Source: Desulfobacteraceae bacterium (GTDB taxonomy: Bacteria; Desulfobacterota; Desulfobacteria; Desulfobacterales; Desulfosarcinaceae). Taken from it: 64,000 nucleotides of DNA. A model generated the notes under the pieces. It made no database searches. It saw only the letters and a list, made by a program, of their open reading frames with translations, and was not told the DNA's origin. Below are positions 54,858 to 64,000 of this stretch, piece after piece (position 1 is the stretch's first letter; each line of letters starts with the position of its first letter). The stretch lies in assembly GCA_024230435.1 (NCBI GenBank), contig JAAERL010001045.1, positions 62,001 to 126,000 on the forward strand. Direction: 5' to 3'. A program made the position numbers and the translations under genes.

Positions 54858-56012
54858 TCAAGGCTGTTCAACTCTGACACGCATTCGGTTACTTACCCCT
54901 TTGAGCGATGAAGTCACCACCTGTTCGCCGTTTGATAATCCCTTGCTGATAAGTGCGCCGTGGGTATTAATACGGGCCACTTCAACATTTCTGAAAATCA
55001 GCCTGTCTTCGTTTTCAATAACCCATACCTGATTGTTTTCCCGAAGTGCCGACCGCGGTATCAAGGTGGCTTCGGCCAAGGTATTGCCTTTTATGGTCAC
55101 TTCGGTGAAAAGCCCCACCGCCAAAGGAGGACGGGTCGCATATGGCTCATCAACCCGCAGCACAATGTTTACCATGCGGGTTTGTTCATCAAGCACGCCT
55201 TCGGCCCGGACCACGCGGGCCCCCCAACTTTTGATCCGGCCCGCCACCTGCGCCCGGACATCGGCCGGGGCTCCGGGGCCATCGCCGTGTGTAAAACCGG
55301 GCACATGAAACCATGCCAAATCTTCAAAGGCCATGGGAACAACGATCTCAACCGCATAGGTCGCAAACAAGGTGGCCAGTTTTTGCCCTGCAGTGGTATA
55401 TTGGCCCATATCCGCCAGCTTTTCAGATACGCGTCCGTCAAAGGGCGCTTTGAGCGCTGTCCGCTCCAATTGCAGGCGGGCTTTTCTCAGCTCGGCCCCG
55501 GCTGCATCAAGCCTGGACAGCGCCGCGGCCAGTTGGGGCTGCTTGGCCACCAGGGGCGGCGGCACTGTTTTTCCGTGAAGCTCACGCCATTCGTCACGCG
55601 CTGCCCCGGCCTCTTGCTTGACTTGGGCATATTTATTTTCAGCGTCCTTGAGATTGGCTTCGGCAAGGGTGACGGCAATCTCATAATCCTGTGGATCGAT
55701 CCGAAGCAGAACATCTTCTTTTTCGAATGCGCCGCCATTGACCAGGGATGGTGAGATTTCGATTATTTTTCCGGCTACCTGGGGCACAAGGGATATTTTA
55801 TGAATGGGGCTGACCGTGCCGTAACCGTTCAGAGAAACCACCTGCGGTCCAGTGCCGGTCTTAATGGTTTGAACAGAGGGCAAAGGGATATCCGGTTTAT
55901 TTAACTCCACAGAAGAACGGCTCTCTTTCAAGATGGAAAAAATCACAATTCCCGCAATAAGGATGCAAACCGCTAATAACGCTTGAATTGCCCTTTGTTT
56001 TCCTGACGCCAT
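54858..56012 (-). CDS. RND efflux membrane fusion protein (HlyD/MFP family)
   Basis: A 384-residue periplasmic adaptor: N-terminal membrane anchor (about 7-26), lipoyl halves (GYGTVSPIHKISLVPQVAGK and LKAPFDGRVSEKLADMGQYT), an alpha-hairpin between about 100 and 180, and the beta-barrel and proximal domains. It links the RND pump to an outer membrane channel. It ends 38 bp before the pump gene. Confidence 0.94.
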   Translation of the reverse strand: MASGKQRAIQALLAVCILIAGIVIFSILKESRSSVELNKPDIPLPSVQTIKTGTGPQVVSLNGYGTVSPIHKISLVPQVAGKIIEISPSLVNGGAFEKEDVLLRIDPQDYEIAVTLAEANLKDAENKYAQVKQEAGAARDEWRELHGKTVPPPLVAKQPQLAAALSRLDAAGAELRKARLQLERTALKAPFDGRVSEKLADMGQYTTAGQKLATLFATYAVEIVVPMAFEDLAWFHVPGFTHGDGPGAPADVRAQVAGRIKSWGARVVRAEGVLDEQTRMVNIVLRVDEPYATRPPLAVGLFTEVTIKGNTLAEATLIPRSALRENNQVWVIENEDRLIFRNVEVARINTHGALISKGLSNGEQVVTSSLKGVSNRMRVRVEQP

Positions 56013-56186
56013 ATGCTTTACCCTGCTTGTTTGAAAAATATATACTTAGAGTGCTGGAAGTTGCAGATCCCCCTCTGTTGATAGTCTTGATCTATATGCG
56101 CCCGTTGAATCCGTTTTTGTCTGTTGCCTCTTGAAAACAAGTACGAATCAGGCGCGATAACGTTATATTTGCCATTTTCAACACCC
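56013..56186. other. Intergenic stretch, decayed repeat words
   Basis: This stretch carries GCTGGAAGTTGCAGATCC near 56049, which resembles the arm of the inverted repeat at 17275, and AGGCGCGATAACGTTATATT near 56151. No gene or clear promoter is seen; it precedes the MFP gene on the minus strand. Confidence 0.35.
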
Positions 56187-56364
56187 TTAGGCGATTTACA
56201 GTTAAAGAATATACCATCTTGTATGCCTTTTTCCCCTTCCTCTGCGTTATTCCAAAGCCCAAATACGTAAAGTATGCAAACTGATCAGCAAAACTTTGGC
56301 GCGCCTTGAATACGAAAAAAAATCGAAGCTCAATCTGGTATATTATTTTTCGCCAATCGCCTTA
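56187..56364 (-). repeat. PAL1 repeat, full copy abutting the OMF gene stop
   Basis: A 178-bp inverted copy: TTAGGCGATTTACAGTTAAA at the left, core CCAAATACGTAAAGTATGCA with an extra CTGATCAGCA insertion, right end TTTTTCGCCAATCGCCTTA. Read on the minus strand, the OMF stop TAA is its first triplet (TTAAGGCGATTGGCG). Confidence 0.9.
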
Positions 56365-57837
56365 ACCAACTGAATTGTTTATTTCGAGCGGAGCCTGATG
56401 CTCACCTTTTGGTTCATTTTGCACGTCTTCCCAACTGCCTCCCAAGGCGCGATGCAGGTCCACACGATTCTGATATATGGTCTGTTCGGCATCGATCAAG
56501 TCCAATTCGGCCTGTACGCGAACCTGCTGGGCATCCAGCACGGTCAGATAGTCTACCAGCCCGCGTTCATAGCGCTGACGCGCTGTACGTTCTGTTGCAC
56601 GGGCCTCATCTAGGAAAAGTAAGAATCTTTGCCGGCGCTGCAACTGCTTTGAGCGTGTCATCAATGAATTTTCAACCTCGGCAAAGGCGTTAAGAACCGT
56701 TCGGGCATATTCGATTTGCCCATAAGCCAAACGCGCCTGCGCGGCTCGCTGAGAAGCCTTAAGCTTGCCGTAATCAAAAACAGGTTGCACGATTCCCGCG
56801 GCAATCTCCCAGAACTTGCTTTGTTTTTTGAATAAATTTCTTAGAGCCTCTGATCCGTAACCCAGTTCCGCCGTTAAGCTAATTTTTGGAAACCGGTTGG
56901 CATAGGCTACACCCGCCTGAGCATGCAGACTGCGCAAATCGGCTTCGGCCTTGCGGATATCCGGTCGTTTGGAAAGCAGGTCCGAAGGCAGGCCCGGTGG
57001 TACGGGACGTAATTTTTTGTAATAATTTTCATCCACTGTCCTGGCAGGTTGTGTTAGTGGATAGCTTCCCGCCAATACCTCAAGTTGTTGCTGGGAATCT
57101 GCCAGTTGCTGGTCAAGCAGGGGAAGTCCCGCTTGGGCCTGGGCCAGAGCCCTGCGGGCCTGACGGACATCGAGAATGGAAATAATACCTTTATTATACC
57201 GGCGCATCACCAGCTCAAGGTTGTCCTGAAAACCGTTAATGCTTTCTTCGACAGCCTCTATCTGACGTTCCAGGGAAACCACTCTCAGATAAAGAGATAC
57301 CGCATCGGCCACAACGGTTTGGGCAATAACGCGCCGGTTTTCCTCTTTAGCCAGCAATTGAGCCTTCAAATCATCTTCGGCCCTGGCTAGCCGTCCCCAT
57401 AAATCCAACTCAAAGGTTGCCGGCAAGGACAGCGAATAGGTGTTAATCGTGTTTGGCGCCGTTTCACCCGTTGCTGTACTAACGCTGTACGTGCGCGATT
57501 TTGCGGCGCTGGCTTCCACATTCAGGCTGGGCCAGCGCTCGGCTTCTGCTTGTCTGAATTGGGCGCGAACTTCTAAAACAGCTGCCGCGGCTTTCCGTAT
57601 GTCCAGGTTATTTTTCAATACCCGCATTACCAGGCCGTCAATGGCAGGATCGTTAAATACGCTCCACCAGTTACCCTGGGGCGCAGTAAGCCCGGCAGAC
57701 TCATGATCAGCACTCTGGAAAGCCTTCGGCGGTTTCACCGGCAGTTCGGCAGGAGTGTATTCAGAACCCATTCGCATACAACTGGTGCTGAACAGGAAAA
57801 ATAAAACCGAGCAATACAAACAATATCGTGTTGTCAT
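56362..57837 (-). CDS. Outer membrane efflux lipoprotein (NodT/OprM-type OMF)
   Basis: A 491-residue TolC-superfamily channel made as a lipoprotein (signal ending FSTSC, Cys about 20). Both OEP repeats are visible: LDLWGRLARAEDDLKAQLLA in the first and EVENSLMTRSKQLQRRQRFL in the second, with GLVDYLTVLDAQQVRVQAEL near the end. It completes the tripartite pump with the MFP and RND genes downstream, but a PAL1 copy lies between it and the MFP gene. Confidence 0.94.
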   Translation of the reverse strand: MTTRYCLYCSVLFFLFSTSCMRMGSEYTPAELPVKPPKAFQSADHESAGLTAPQGNWWSVFNDPAIDGLVMRVLKNNLDIRKAAAAVLEVRAQFRQAEAERWPSLNVEASAAKSRTYSVSTATGETAPNTINTYSLSLPATFELDLWGRLARAEDDLKAQLLAKEENRRVIAQTVVADAVSLYLRVVSLERQIEAVEESINGFQDNLELVMRRYNKGIISILDVRQARRALAQAQAGLPLLDQQLADSQQQLEVLAGSYPLTQPARTVDENYYKKLRPVPPGLPSDLLSKRPDIRKAEADLRSLHAQAGVAYANRFPKISLTAELGYGSEALRNLFKKQSKFWEIAAGIVQPVFDYGKLKASQRAAQARLAYGQIEYARTVLNAFAEVENSLMTRSKQLQRRQRFLLFLDEARATERTARQRYERGLVDYLTVLDAQQVRVQAELDLIDAEQTIYQNRVDLHRALGGSWEDVQNEPKGEHQAPLEINNSVG

Positions 57838-58249
57838 CTAAAATTCGGTGTAAAGACTATGGCTTTTATGCCAAAGAGCAAACACCGCCTCCTTTTTCTT
57901 GTTGATAGTTGCAACTACCGGCAATACTTGCTGCAGATATACTGAACAATGCCGGTAAGTTCTCAATAAGTCACGGCAGTAAATATTTTTTCAAAATTCA
58001 GGGCCAATAATATCAGAGTTTACAATTAGGAAACACAAAAAATGCTCTATCCCACTAGGACTTTTTGAGAATTTGCCAATGCCGCTTCGGGATTTTTGCC
58101 CAAATCCACAGAAAAGTCCAGCAGGAACTTTTAGCCGGTTGGGCAAAGATTCCAAATATCCGCTGAATTATAACTTTTTGGGTGAACGTGACACGAAATA
58201 ACGTTTTTTTCTCTTTTGCAGCCGATTTAATAATTCCCAAACAGGCTCT
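57838..58249. other. Intergenic stretch upstream of the OMF gene
   Basis: No gene supported. It must contain the promoter of the OMF gene on the minus strand, but no clear -35/-10 pair stands out. Confidence 0.4.
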
Positions 58250-58390
58250 TAGATTTTTTTTCGTCTTCAAGGCGCGCCAAATTTTTGCTGATCAGTTTGC
58301 ATACTGTACGTATTCGCACCTTTGGCATAACTTAAGAAGACGGGAAAAAAGACATACAAGATGGTAGATTCTTTGGCGCAAATTGTCTAA
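58250..58390 (+). repeat. PAL1 repeat, copy lacking one outer arm
   Basis: Starts in the inner T tract (TTAGATTTTTTTTCGTCTTC), has the core AAGGCGCGCCAAATTTTTGC with the same CTGATCAG insertion as the copy at 56187 in opposite orientation, then CACCTTTGGCATAACTTAAG, and ends GCAAATTGTCTAA. The CTGATCAG-bearing pair suggests a common origin of these two neighbours. The rest of the gap to 58917 shows no gene. Confidence 0.8.
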
Positions 58391-58917
58391 ACTTTCCGGT
58401 AATTTTGCCAAAAAAAAATTGCAAGCATTTTCCGCGCTGAAATGCCAACCCAACTACTTAAAAAATTATTTTTTCTGCTCATCTTTAGGGGTGTGATTTT
58501 AAAAAATATTGACAAGCTGGTCCGGAATGTATTTAAAATCGAGATTATATTCAGGATTCATTCCGTAGCGGTTATATTCATTATAGACAATCAGCAAGGC
58601 ATTTGACTTTACCGGGCCGTAAAAATTACTCTGAGATTCCCTTATTTTTAAACTTGCATTATTTCAAAGGTTATCCCGCTATCCGCATAGTGGAGCCATC
58701 AGGTGCTGATTCTTAACCCAATATTGAGATCAACCTGAACTGCCACTCAAATTTATCACCTGTGAATGAACGCCAACTAATTTGGTTTAAGGCTTTTTTC
58801 ATGTTCATAAATAGGTTCATCGACTGAACCCGGGCACAAGGTTTTTGATCCATTTTTGTTAATTTTAATAGATAGTATCGTGGATATAAAATCTGATTAA
58901 AAATTAAGGAGAGTAAA

Positions 58918-60072
58918 ATGAAAAATTTGCAAATCGAAAATTTGGTGTTCAGTGGCGGGGGCATCAAAGGGATTGCCTACTTGGGTGCGATTCAGGAAGT
59001 TCTGCAAAATTCAGATAAAATTGATATATCAAATGTTAAACGAACTGGCGGAACCTCTGCCGGATCTATACTGGCGGCTTTGTACGCTGTCTACAATGGC
59101 AACAGCCAGGAATTGAAAAAATTGATGGATGCGGATTTTTCACAATTTGAAGACTTAACGCCATTCGGAAAAGAAGTTGAAAGTGTTATTAAAAATTTTA
59201 AAACAATCCCCTGGGGTCTTTTCTTTGTATATTTGTTTACTCCGATGAAATTTACTTTACTCCCTGTTGCTTTGCATCTGCACCGTGAAATTAGTGATAT
59301 ATTAAAACAGCTATTTACTAAATTCGATGCAACAAAAGTAGGTATATGGAAAGGAGACGCCTTTAAAAAATGGCTCGAAAACTCAATAGATGATGGACTT
59401 GAAAAAGCATCGTTAAAAATCACAAGCAAAGAGTTAACTTTTAAAGCCATGCATGATGAAGCACACTTTAAAATGGACCCGTATTTGGTGGGGACGAATC
59501 TGAATACCGGGTACCCTGAGATATTTTCTTACGAAAATACACCGGATATGCTTGTTGCGGATGCCGTGCGTATTTCCATGTCTATTCCAATTTTTTTTGA
59601 GTCTATAGAAAGGCCTGTGACTCTGGCCGATGGTACTCAAAAAAATTGTCTATATGCAGATGGTGGCGTTGTCTGGAATTATCCCATAGAGATATTCGAT
59701 CAGAGACAGTATGTGGCCGATTATAAACCGGGTCCATATGGCAACCTTATGGCCAATCCGAAAACTATGGGCTTCAAACTCGATTCGCAAGAACATATTG
59801 ATGTTATGCAAAATCCATCCATTTTAAAACATTATTCCGGGGCGCCGATGCCTAAAACAGGTCTTGAATACGCCGGTATGGTAATCAATGATTTAATGAA
59901 CAGCCAAAACTTTTCCATGCTGTTGTTTTCAAGAAATGAGAGCAGAACTGTAAATGTGAGCGGCTGCGGTATACCGGCTACCGAATTTAAATTGACAAAG
60001 GAACAGGAGGATCAGCTTTTTAAAAGCGGCGTTGAGGGGGTAAAACAGTTTTTGACACGAACGTTTGGATAA
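58918..60072 (+). CDS. Patatin-like phospholipase
   Basis: A 384-residue patatin-family lipid acyl hydrolase. The oxyanion motif GGGIKGIAYLGAIQEV is near residue 13, the nucleophile elbow GTSAG has Ser47, and the catalytic aspartate is in YADGGVVWNYP (D248). No signal peptide is seen. AAGGAG precedes the ATG. It could act on membrane phospholipids or be exported by an unrecognised route. Converges on the MMPL gene. Confidence 0.92.
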   Translation: MKNLQIENLVFSGGGIKGIAYLGAIQEVLQNSDKIDISNVKRTGGTSAGSILAALYAVYNGNSQELKKLMDADFSQFEDLTPFGKEVESVIKNFKTIPWGLFFVYLFTPMKFTLLPVALHLHREISDILKQLFTKFDATKVGIWKGDAFKKWLENSIDDGLEKASLKITSKELTFKAMHDEAHFKMDPYLVGTNLNTGYPEIFSYENTPDMLVADAVRISMSIPIFFESIERPVTLADGTQKNCLYADGGVVWNYPIEIFDQRQYVADYKPGPYGNLMANPKTMGFKLDSQEHIDVMQNPSILKHYSGAPMPKTGLEYAGMVINDLMNSQNFSMLLFSRNESRTVNVSGCGIPATEFKLTKEQEDQLFKSGVEGVKQFLTRTFG

Positions 60073-60137
60073 ATGATTTGCAATCTGTGTGCGTTCACAG
60101 CAATGTCAGTAGAAAATTACCAAAATCAACATAAAGG

Positions 60138-62696
60138 CTATAACCGATTTTGTAACCAAGCCTCAAGTTTTTTTGATTTTTTTCTACTGACCAATGCCAT
60201 AACCGGCGGCAGAATAAACAAAGACGTCAGCAAGCAAGCGCCGACACCGATAAGAGCGACGTAGCCTAAGCTTTTTAAGCCGGGGTAATGGGATAATGAT
60301 ATGGAGCCGAATCCGACCATGGTTGTCAGGCTGGTCAATACGACGCCGCGGCCGGTGCGGGCAAGGTGCTGCGGTTTGAAACGGTAGCCGCTGGCTACGA
60401 ACGTGTTGGCAAGGTGAACGCCGTCGTCGATGCCGATACCGGCAATCATGGGAAGTACGATGACGTTGATGAAGCTGAAATGAATTTTAAGCACGGCCAT
60501 AGCGCCTGCCAGCATGGATAATGCCGTGGCCAGAGGCAACAGGCAGATCAAGAGCACTAAGACATTGCGGTAGTGAATGTATAAAATGGATAAGATGGCT
60601 ATAATGGCCAGGGTTAGGGCGGTGCGCAGGTTTTTCAGGATAATTGACTTAAGCTCGCCGGAGAGAAGTTGCGCGCCGGTGAGAATATAATCGTCCGGTG
60701 AAAAGCCTTCGTTTTCAAGGTGGATTTCCAGCCTTTGTTTAAATATTCCAACGTCCTGGCGGGTCCACAAATCCTTTGGCGGCCTGATGTGAAGGACTAT
60801 GTTGGTTTTTTCCCGGGTTGTATAAACAAACATGTTTAAAAAACGCCAGATGCCGGTGCTGCGCAGTTGGGACGGCAGGAAGAACGTAGTTGAAGAAAAT
60901 GCTTTTTGCAGGCTGGTAAAATAGTCATCGTATGCGGTTAAGGGCTCAAAACCGTTTTTAACCAGGGCTTTTTTAAACGTGCTGCGAATTCTTTGCCAGT
61001 CGAAGTCTGCGGACCTGGATTGGATAAAGTTCATGTTCTCTTGTTGCTGGACAGGAGCGGGCAAAAACTGCGGCAGGCCTGCCACGTTGCCGATGATGCC
61101 GTCGGATTCCAGGCCGGATAGGATGTCCCATAAGCCCGCCGCCCGGTTCATTACGATTTGTTCGTCCTCGCCGGACAGGATGAGAAGGCTGGCGGCGCTG
61201 GAGCCTCCCATCCATTGGGCTACCTTATCTTGAAGTAAAATTGCCTTGCTGTCGCTGGGCCTGAAGTTTTTTAAATTATCATCGAATTTGACTGAGAATC
61301 CTAAAATGAAAAATAGCCCTATGAAGCACCCGGTGATGCAAAGAAAAAGATAGGGCCGTTTTGCAGCACTTTGCATAACGGGTAGCAATCCGAATCCTGC
61401 AATTACCGGCTGTTTGGGTCTGTTGTGCCGGTAAACCAGAATTGAGGGAAGCACCAGCAGCATGGCCGCCAGGCAAAGTAAAAGACCGCTTCCGGTTAAT
61501 ATTCCCAGTTCACGAAATCCTTTAAAATCAGAAAATCCAATGGTGTAAAAGGCTGTACAAGTAGTCAAAGCGCCTATAATGATACCGCCTGCCGTTTCCC
61601 GTAAGGTGGTTTCCAGCCGCATCTTTACTTTGAAGTCTTTTTTTTCGGGGCTGAAATAGCGGTTAATGAGGTGTATGGCGAAATCGATGCCAAGACCGGC
61701 CAGCACGCAGGAAAAAATGCAGGTTAAAATATTCAGCCTGCCGAAGATAAGACCGGCCAGTCCCAAGGTCCAGATCAGGCTCAGAATCAGGGGAACGGCC
61801 ACGATCACCAGAACTCTGACTGTCCGGAAACAGATTCCGAAAAGGGCCAAAACGCCGATGATAGAGCTTATAATGGTAACCTGGATATCTTTACGGGTGA
61901 CGCTTTCGTCCTGAACTGCAATGGCGTAGCCCCCGGTGTAGTTAACGTAAAAAGGGAGCATGCTATCGCGCACATGCTGACCAGCCTTGCCGGATACCTT
62001 TTTCCGGATGGCCTGCGCCTCTTTCATGAGTTGTTTGCTAAAGGCAATGTCCTGGGGCGGTTTTTTAGGTTTGATAAAAAGAAAATAGACGCCGGTGTTC
62101 GAACGGTAATATCCTTGGTCCATGTTTTGAGCCGTTGTGGTGGAGGGAAGACTCAGGCTGTCCTGCAAAAGTTCGCCCAACGCCAGCGGGTCGGTTAACA
62201 CGATTTGTTTGGTTGCGAATCCAAAGGGAGTGCTCAATAGTTTGCGGTTGGCCGCGACTTTATTTTGAATGGCGGCATCTGAAAAAATTTCCGGCAGACG
62301 CTTCAAGGATTTGGGACTTAACAGCCGGGGCAGGTGTTGCAGCAACAGGGGATAAAAATTCATCAAATCGGTTTGCGTCTGCTTGCATTCCACGGCTTCA
62401 ATCAATGGGCTTTTTTGAAATTGTTCGGCAAGCAGATCGATAAATTCCTGGGTCTGCTTTTCAGGGATCTGTTTGTGCGGTTCAACTACTGCGATGAGAA
62501 AGGATTGCAGGCCGGTTTTTTCCGAAACATTCAAAAACGCCTTTACATGGGCATTTCTGGGGGGCAGCAGACTCAAAAAGTTCAAGTCCAGTGAAAGGCG
62601 TGTACATAGGCCGATGGCCGTAAGGGTCAATAGTGCGGCCATCCACAAAATCAACCGATGGTGTCGTAAAATAATGGTATGCAAAGGAAATTGCAT
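60138..62696 (-). CDS. MMPL/RND-family lipid exporter (HpnN-like)
   Basis: An 852-residue transporter with 12 predicted helices in two similar halves, each with a large periplasmic loop. The MMPL signatures are in GLGIDFAIHLINRYFSPEKK (first half) and GIGIDDGVHLANTFVASGYR (second half). Relatives export hopanoids, mycolates, aryl polyenes or related lipids. Lipid export fits the nearby acyl-chain genes, but cargo is unknown. It follows the radical SAM gene by about 45 bp on the same strand, so they are probably co-transcribed. Confidence 0.88.
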   Translation of the reverse strand: MQFPLHTIILRHHRLILWMAALLTLTAIGLCTRLSLDLNFLSLLPPRNAHVKAFLNVSEKTGLQSFLIAVVEPHKQIPEKQTQEFIDLLAEQFQKSPLIEAVECKQTQTDLMNFYPLLLQHLPRLLSPKSLKRLPEIFSDAAIQNKVAANRKLLSTPFGFATKQIVLTDPLALGELLQDSLSLPSTTTAQNMDQGYYRSNTGVYFLFIKPKKPPQDIAFSKQLMKEAQAIRKKVSGKAGQHVRDSMLPFYVNYTGGYAIAVQDESVTRKDIQVTIISSIIGVLALFGICFRTVRVLVIVAVPLILSLIWTLGLAGLIFGRLNILTCIFSCVLAGLGIDFAIHLINRYFSPEKKDFKVKMRLETTLRETAGGIIIGALTTCTAFYTIGFSDFKGFRELGILTGSGLLLCLAAMLLVLPSILVYRHNRPKQPVIAGFGLLPVMQSAAKRPYLFLCITGCFIGLFFILGFSVKFDDNLKNFRPSDSKAILLQDKVAQWMGGSSAASLLILSGEDEQIVMNRAAGLWDILSGLESDGIIGNVAGLPQFLPAPVQQQENMNFIQSRSADFDWQRIRSTFKKALVKNGFEPLTAYDDYFTSLQKAFSSTTFFLPSQLRSTGIWRFLNMFVYTTREKTNIVLHIRPPKDLWTRQDVGIFKQRLEIHLENEGFSPDDYILTGAQLLSGELKSIILKNLRTALTLAIIAILSILYIHYRNVLVLLICLLPLATALSMLAGAMAVLKIHFSFINVIVLPMIAGIGIDDGVHLANTFVASGYRFKPQHLARTGRGVVLTSLTTMVGFGSISLSHYPGLKSLGYVALIGVGACLLTSLFILPPVMALVSRKKSKKLEAWLQNRL

Positions 62697-62742
62697 TTTT
62701 TAAAGTCCTAGGGCCGTGAAAGACCCTTGTCTGAAGAGGCTC

Positions 62743-63999
62743 TTAATTTTTACGGCAAAAATATTTTTTCCATAACTCGTCGGCAACCTTACCGTAGCCG
62801 GCTGCGTAGCCGTCGATTTCTTGCGCAAGGCTGCTGTATACGATTTCAGCGCCTTTGTGTGTAAAGTAAGCGTTGTGTTTTTCAATGGCGCTTCGCCCGA
62901 TATGAGGCCGGTCCACAATGATACAGGGGCGCAGCAGGTTTTCATCCTTGCCCAATTCGCAGCGGATGGATTTGAATAAGGGCGAACTTACAGCCTCGCG
63001 CAGTGTATGCGTGCGGATATTGTGGGTTGCAAAATGGCAAAATACACATGGCTCGATATCACCGTTGGCATTAACGTGGAGGTATTTGCGGCCGCCGGAG
63101 ATGCACCCGCCCACCACCGGTCCATCGTTCCAGAAATCAGCGAGTAAAATGGGTTTATTATTGCGCAGTTGCACCAGCCTTTCGAATTGGCGGCCCCTTT
63201 GCCGGGGAGTCATCATCAAGTTCATATCGGGCTTAAAGCCCACGGGAACGTACATAAAATACCAGCCCAGCACACAGCCTGCGTCGATCATGGTGTCGAT
63301 GAACCGGTCGCTGCTCAACAAATCGGCGTTATGGCGGGTCAAGGTGGCTGAAAAGCCGAAGAGGATTTTGGCTTTACGCAATAACTCCATGGCCTTGATC
63401 ACCTTGGCCCAGTGGCCCTTGCCACGGCGTTCATCGGTTTGTTTTTCAAATCCTTCAACGCTGATCGCCGGTATGACATTGCCGGCTTTGGCCAGTTTGC
63501 CGGTGACGGCTTCATCGATAAGTCCGCCGTGGGTGTAGACATGAAAAATCATGTCGTTGTGCTTTTTAAATAATTCAAAGATGCGCGGATAGAAAAAAGG
63601 CTCGCCCCCGGAAACTACGCAAAAATAAAGGCCCATGGCCTTTGCCTGGTCAAGGGCGTCATCGATTTCTTCAAAGCTCAGTTCCGCCGATTTAGTGTAA
63701 GATCCCGCATAACAGCCAAAACAGTGCAGGTCGCATTTCATACTGGGGCTGATGACGAAAAAACCAGGCGGATACAAGCCGTTGTTTTTTTCACAAAACG
63801 CTTTGCGGCGGTTTGTGCCTACTAGCAACTGGTTGATGATGGCCGATTTAACTAGTGTGCGGCGATGGCGAGGATTGGTTTGTTGCAGGATTTTCCGGGT
63901 AACCGTAAGGCTGGGGTGGTTGCGGTCAAAGAGCCTTTTGACCCAGTAGATCTTTTCAGCATAATAGTCTTTTTTGGCCAAGGAGGCGGCCAAAAACGC
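62743..63999 (-). CDS. Radical SAM/SPASM-type protein, 5' end probably outside
   Basis: At least 416 residues of a radical SAM enzyme. The cluster motif CDLHCFGCYAG (CxxxCxxC) is followed by VVSGGEPFFYP (GGEP, SAM binding). Later cysteines in GGCISGGRKYLHVNANGDIE and PCVFCHF match a SPASM-like auxiliary cluster region. A TTG at 63993 can serve as start, but the frame stays open to the window edge, so the true start may be beyond it. It precedes the MMPL gene. Function unknown; a modification of the exported lipid is possible. Confidence 0.87.
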   Translation of the reverse strand, partial: AFLAASLAKKDYYAEKIYWVKRLFDRNHPSLTVTRKILQQTNPRHRRTLVKSAIINQLLVGTNRRKAFCEKNNGLYPPGFFVISPSMKCDLHCFGCYAGSYTKSAELSFEEIDDALDQAKAMGLYFCVVSGGEPFFYPRIFELFKKHNDMIFHVYTHGGLIDEAVTGKLAKAGNVIPAISVEGFEKQTDERRGKGHWAKVIKAMELLRKAKILFGFSATLTRHNADLLSSDRFIDTMIDAGCVLGWYFMYVPVGFKPDMNLMMTPRQRGRQFERLVQLRNNKPILLADFWNDGPVVGGCISGGRKYLHVNANGDIEPCVFCHFATHNIRTHTLREAVSSPLFKSIRCELGKDENLLRPCIIVDRPHIGRSAIEKHNAYFTHKGAEIVYSSLAQEIDGYAAGYGKVADELWKKYFCRKN

Positions 64000-64000
64000 C

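Noticed and set aside
62743-63999. HpnH hopanoid radical SAM protein
   Set aside because: The cluster motif context and C-terminal SPASM-like cysteines differ from HpnH, and no squalene-hopene genes are present.

Overview
The window looks like chromosomal DNA of a Gram-negative, probably anaerobic bacterium. Gene content points to Desulfobacterota (the former Deltaproteobacteria, Desulfobacteraceae-like), but this is inference from content and protein style, not from a marker tree. Supporting content is a menaquinone methyltransferase, a tryptophanase with a sodium-coupled transporter, several radical SAM proteins, a fused ATP sulfurylase/APS kinase beside CysQ, Mla-type and Lol-type envelope lipid genes and an RND efflux triad. 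No rRNA, tRNA, CRISPR array, integrase, transposase or phage gene was seen.

Layout. 1-8.5 kb: the conserved infB operon (infB end, DUF503, rbfA, nrnA-like, truB, rpsO, pnp, M16 protease, dut, MBL-fold hydrolase). 8.7-11.4 kb: sat/cysC fusion and cysQ (minus strand). 11.6-18 kb: an exported DsbA-like protein, a broken choice-of-anchor fragment, psd, doxX, ubiE/menG, dnaJ, queD, pyrE. 18-23.5 kb: ftsE-ftsX-envC-ctpA-yibQ, a cell-division and peptidoglycan block. 25-28 kb: a large secreted M14 carboxypeptidase. 28.6-31.3 kb: metK-ahcY. 32.5-36 kb: an mlaE/(degenerate mlaF)/mlaD cluster facing nadK. 36-41.5 kb: XRE-cupin regulator, ArgA-like GNAT, and a tnaT-tnaA pair. 42.5-50 kb: a lipid-flavoured group (methyltransferase, START-like lipoprotein, LpxL-like acyltransferase, LolA-like carrier, TPR protein, FabD-like acyltransferase, FabZ-like dehydratase, PEMT/ICMT-like methyltransferase, lipoprotein). 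50-58 kb: B12-binding radical SAM protein and an RND/MFP/OMF efflux system. 58.9-64 kb: patatin phospholipase, an MMPL/RND lipid exporter and a radical SAM protein running off the window.

The most striking non-coding signal is a dispersed, palindromic, about 165-190 bp intergenic repeat (called PAL1 here). At least ten full, shortened or remnant copies are present. Its ends read TTAAGGCGAT or TTAGGCGAT, and in at least five places the element begins exactly at, and supplies, the stop codon of the neighbouring gene (queD, nadK, tnaA, the FabZ-like gene and the outer-membrane efflux gene). Copies lying inside the infB operon have lost the core. One full copy appears to be nested inside a second small palindrome. 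Other notable points are an MlaF-position ABC protein lacking every ATPase motif, an ATP sulfurylase domain with an altered catalytic motif, a FabD-like protein lacking the malonate-binding arginine, a run of six 10-bp repeats just downstream of a promoter-like sequence, and a multi-hairpin region upstream of ftsE.
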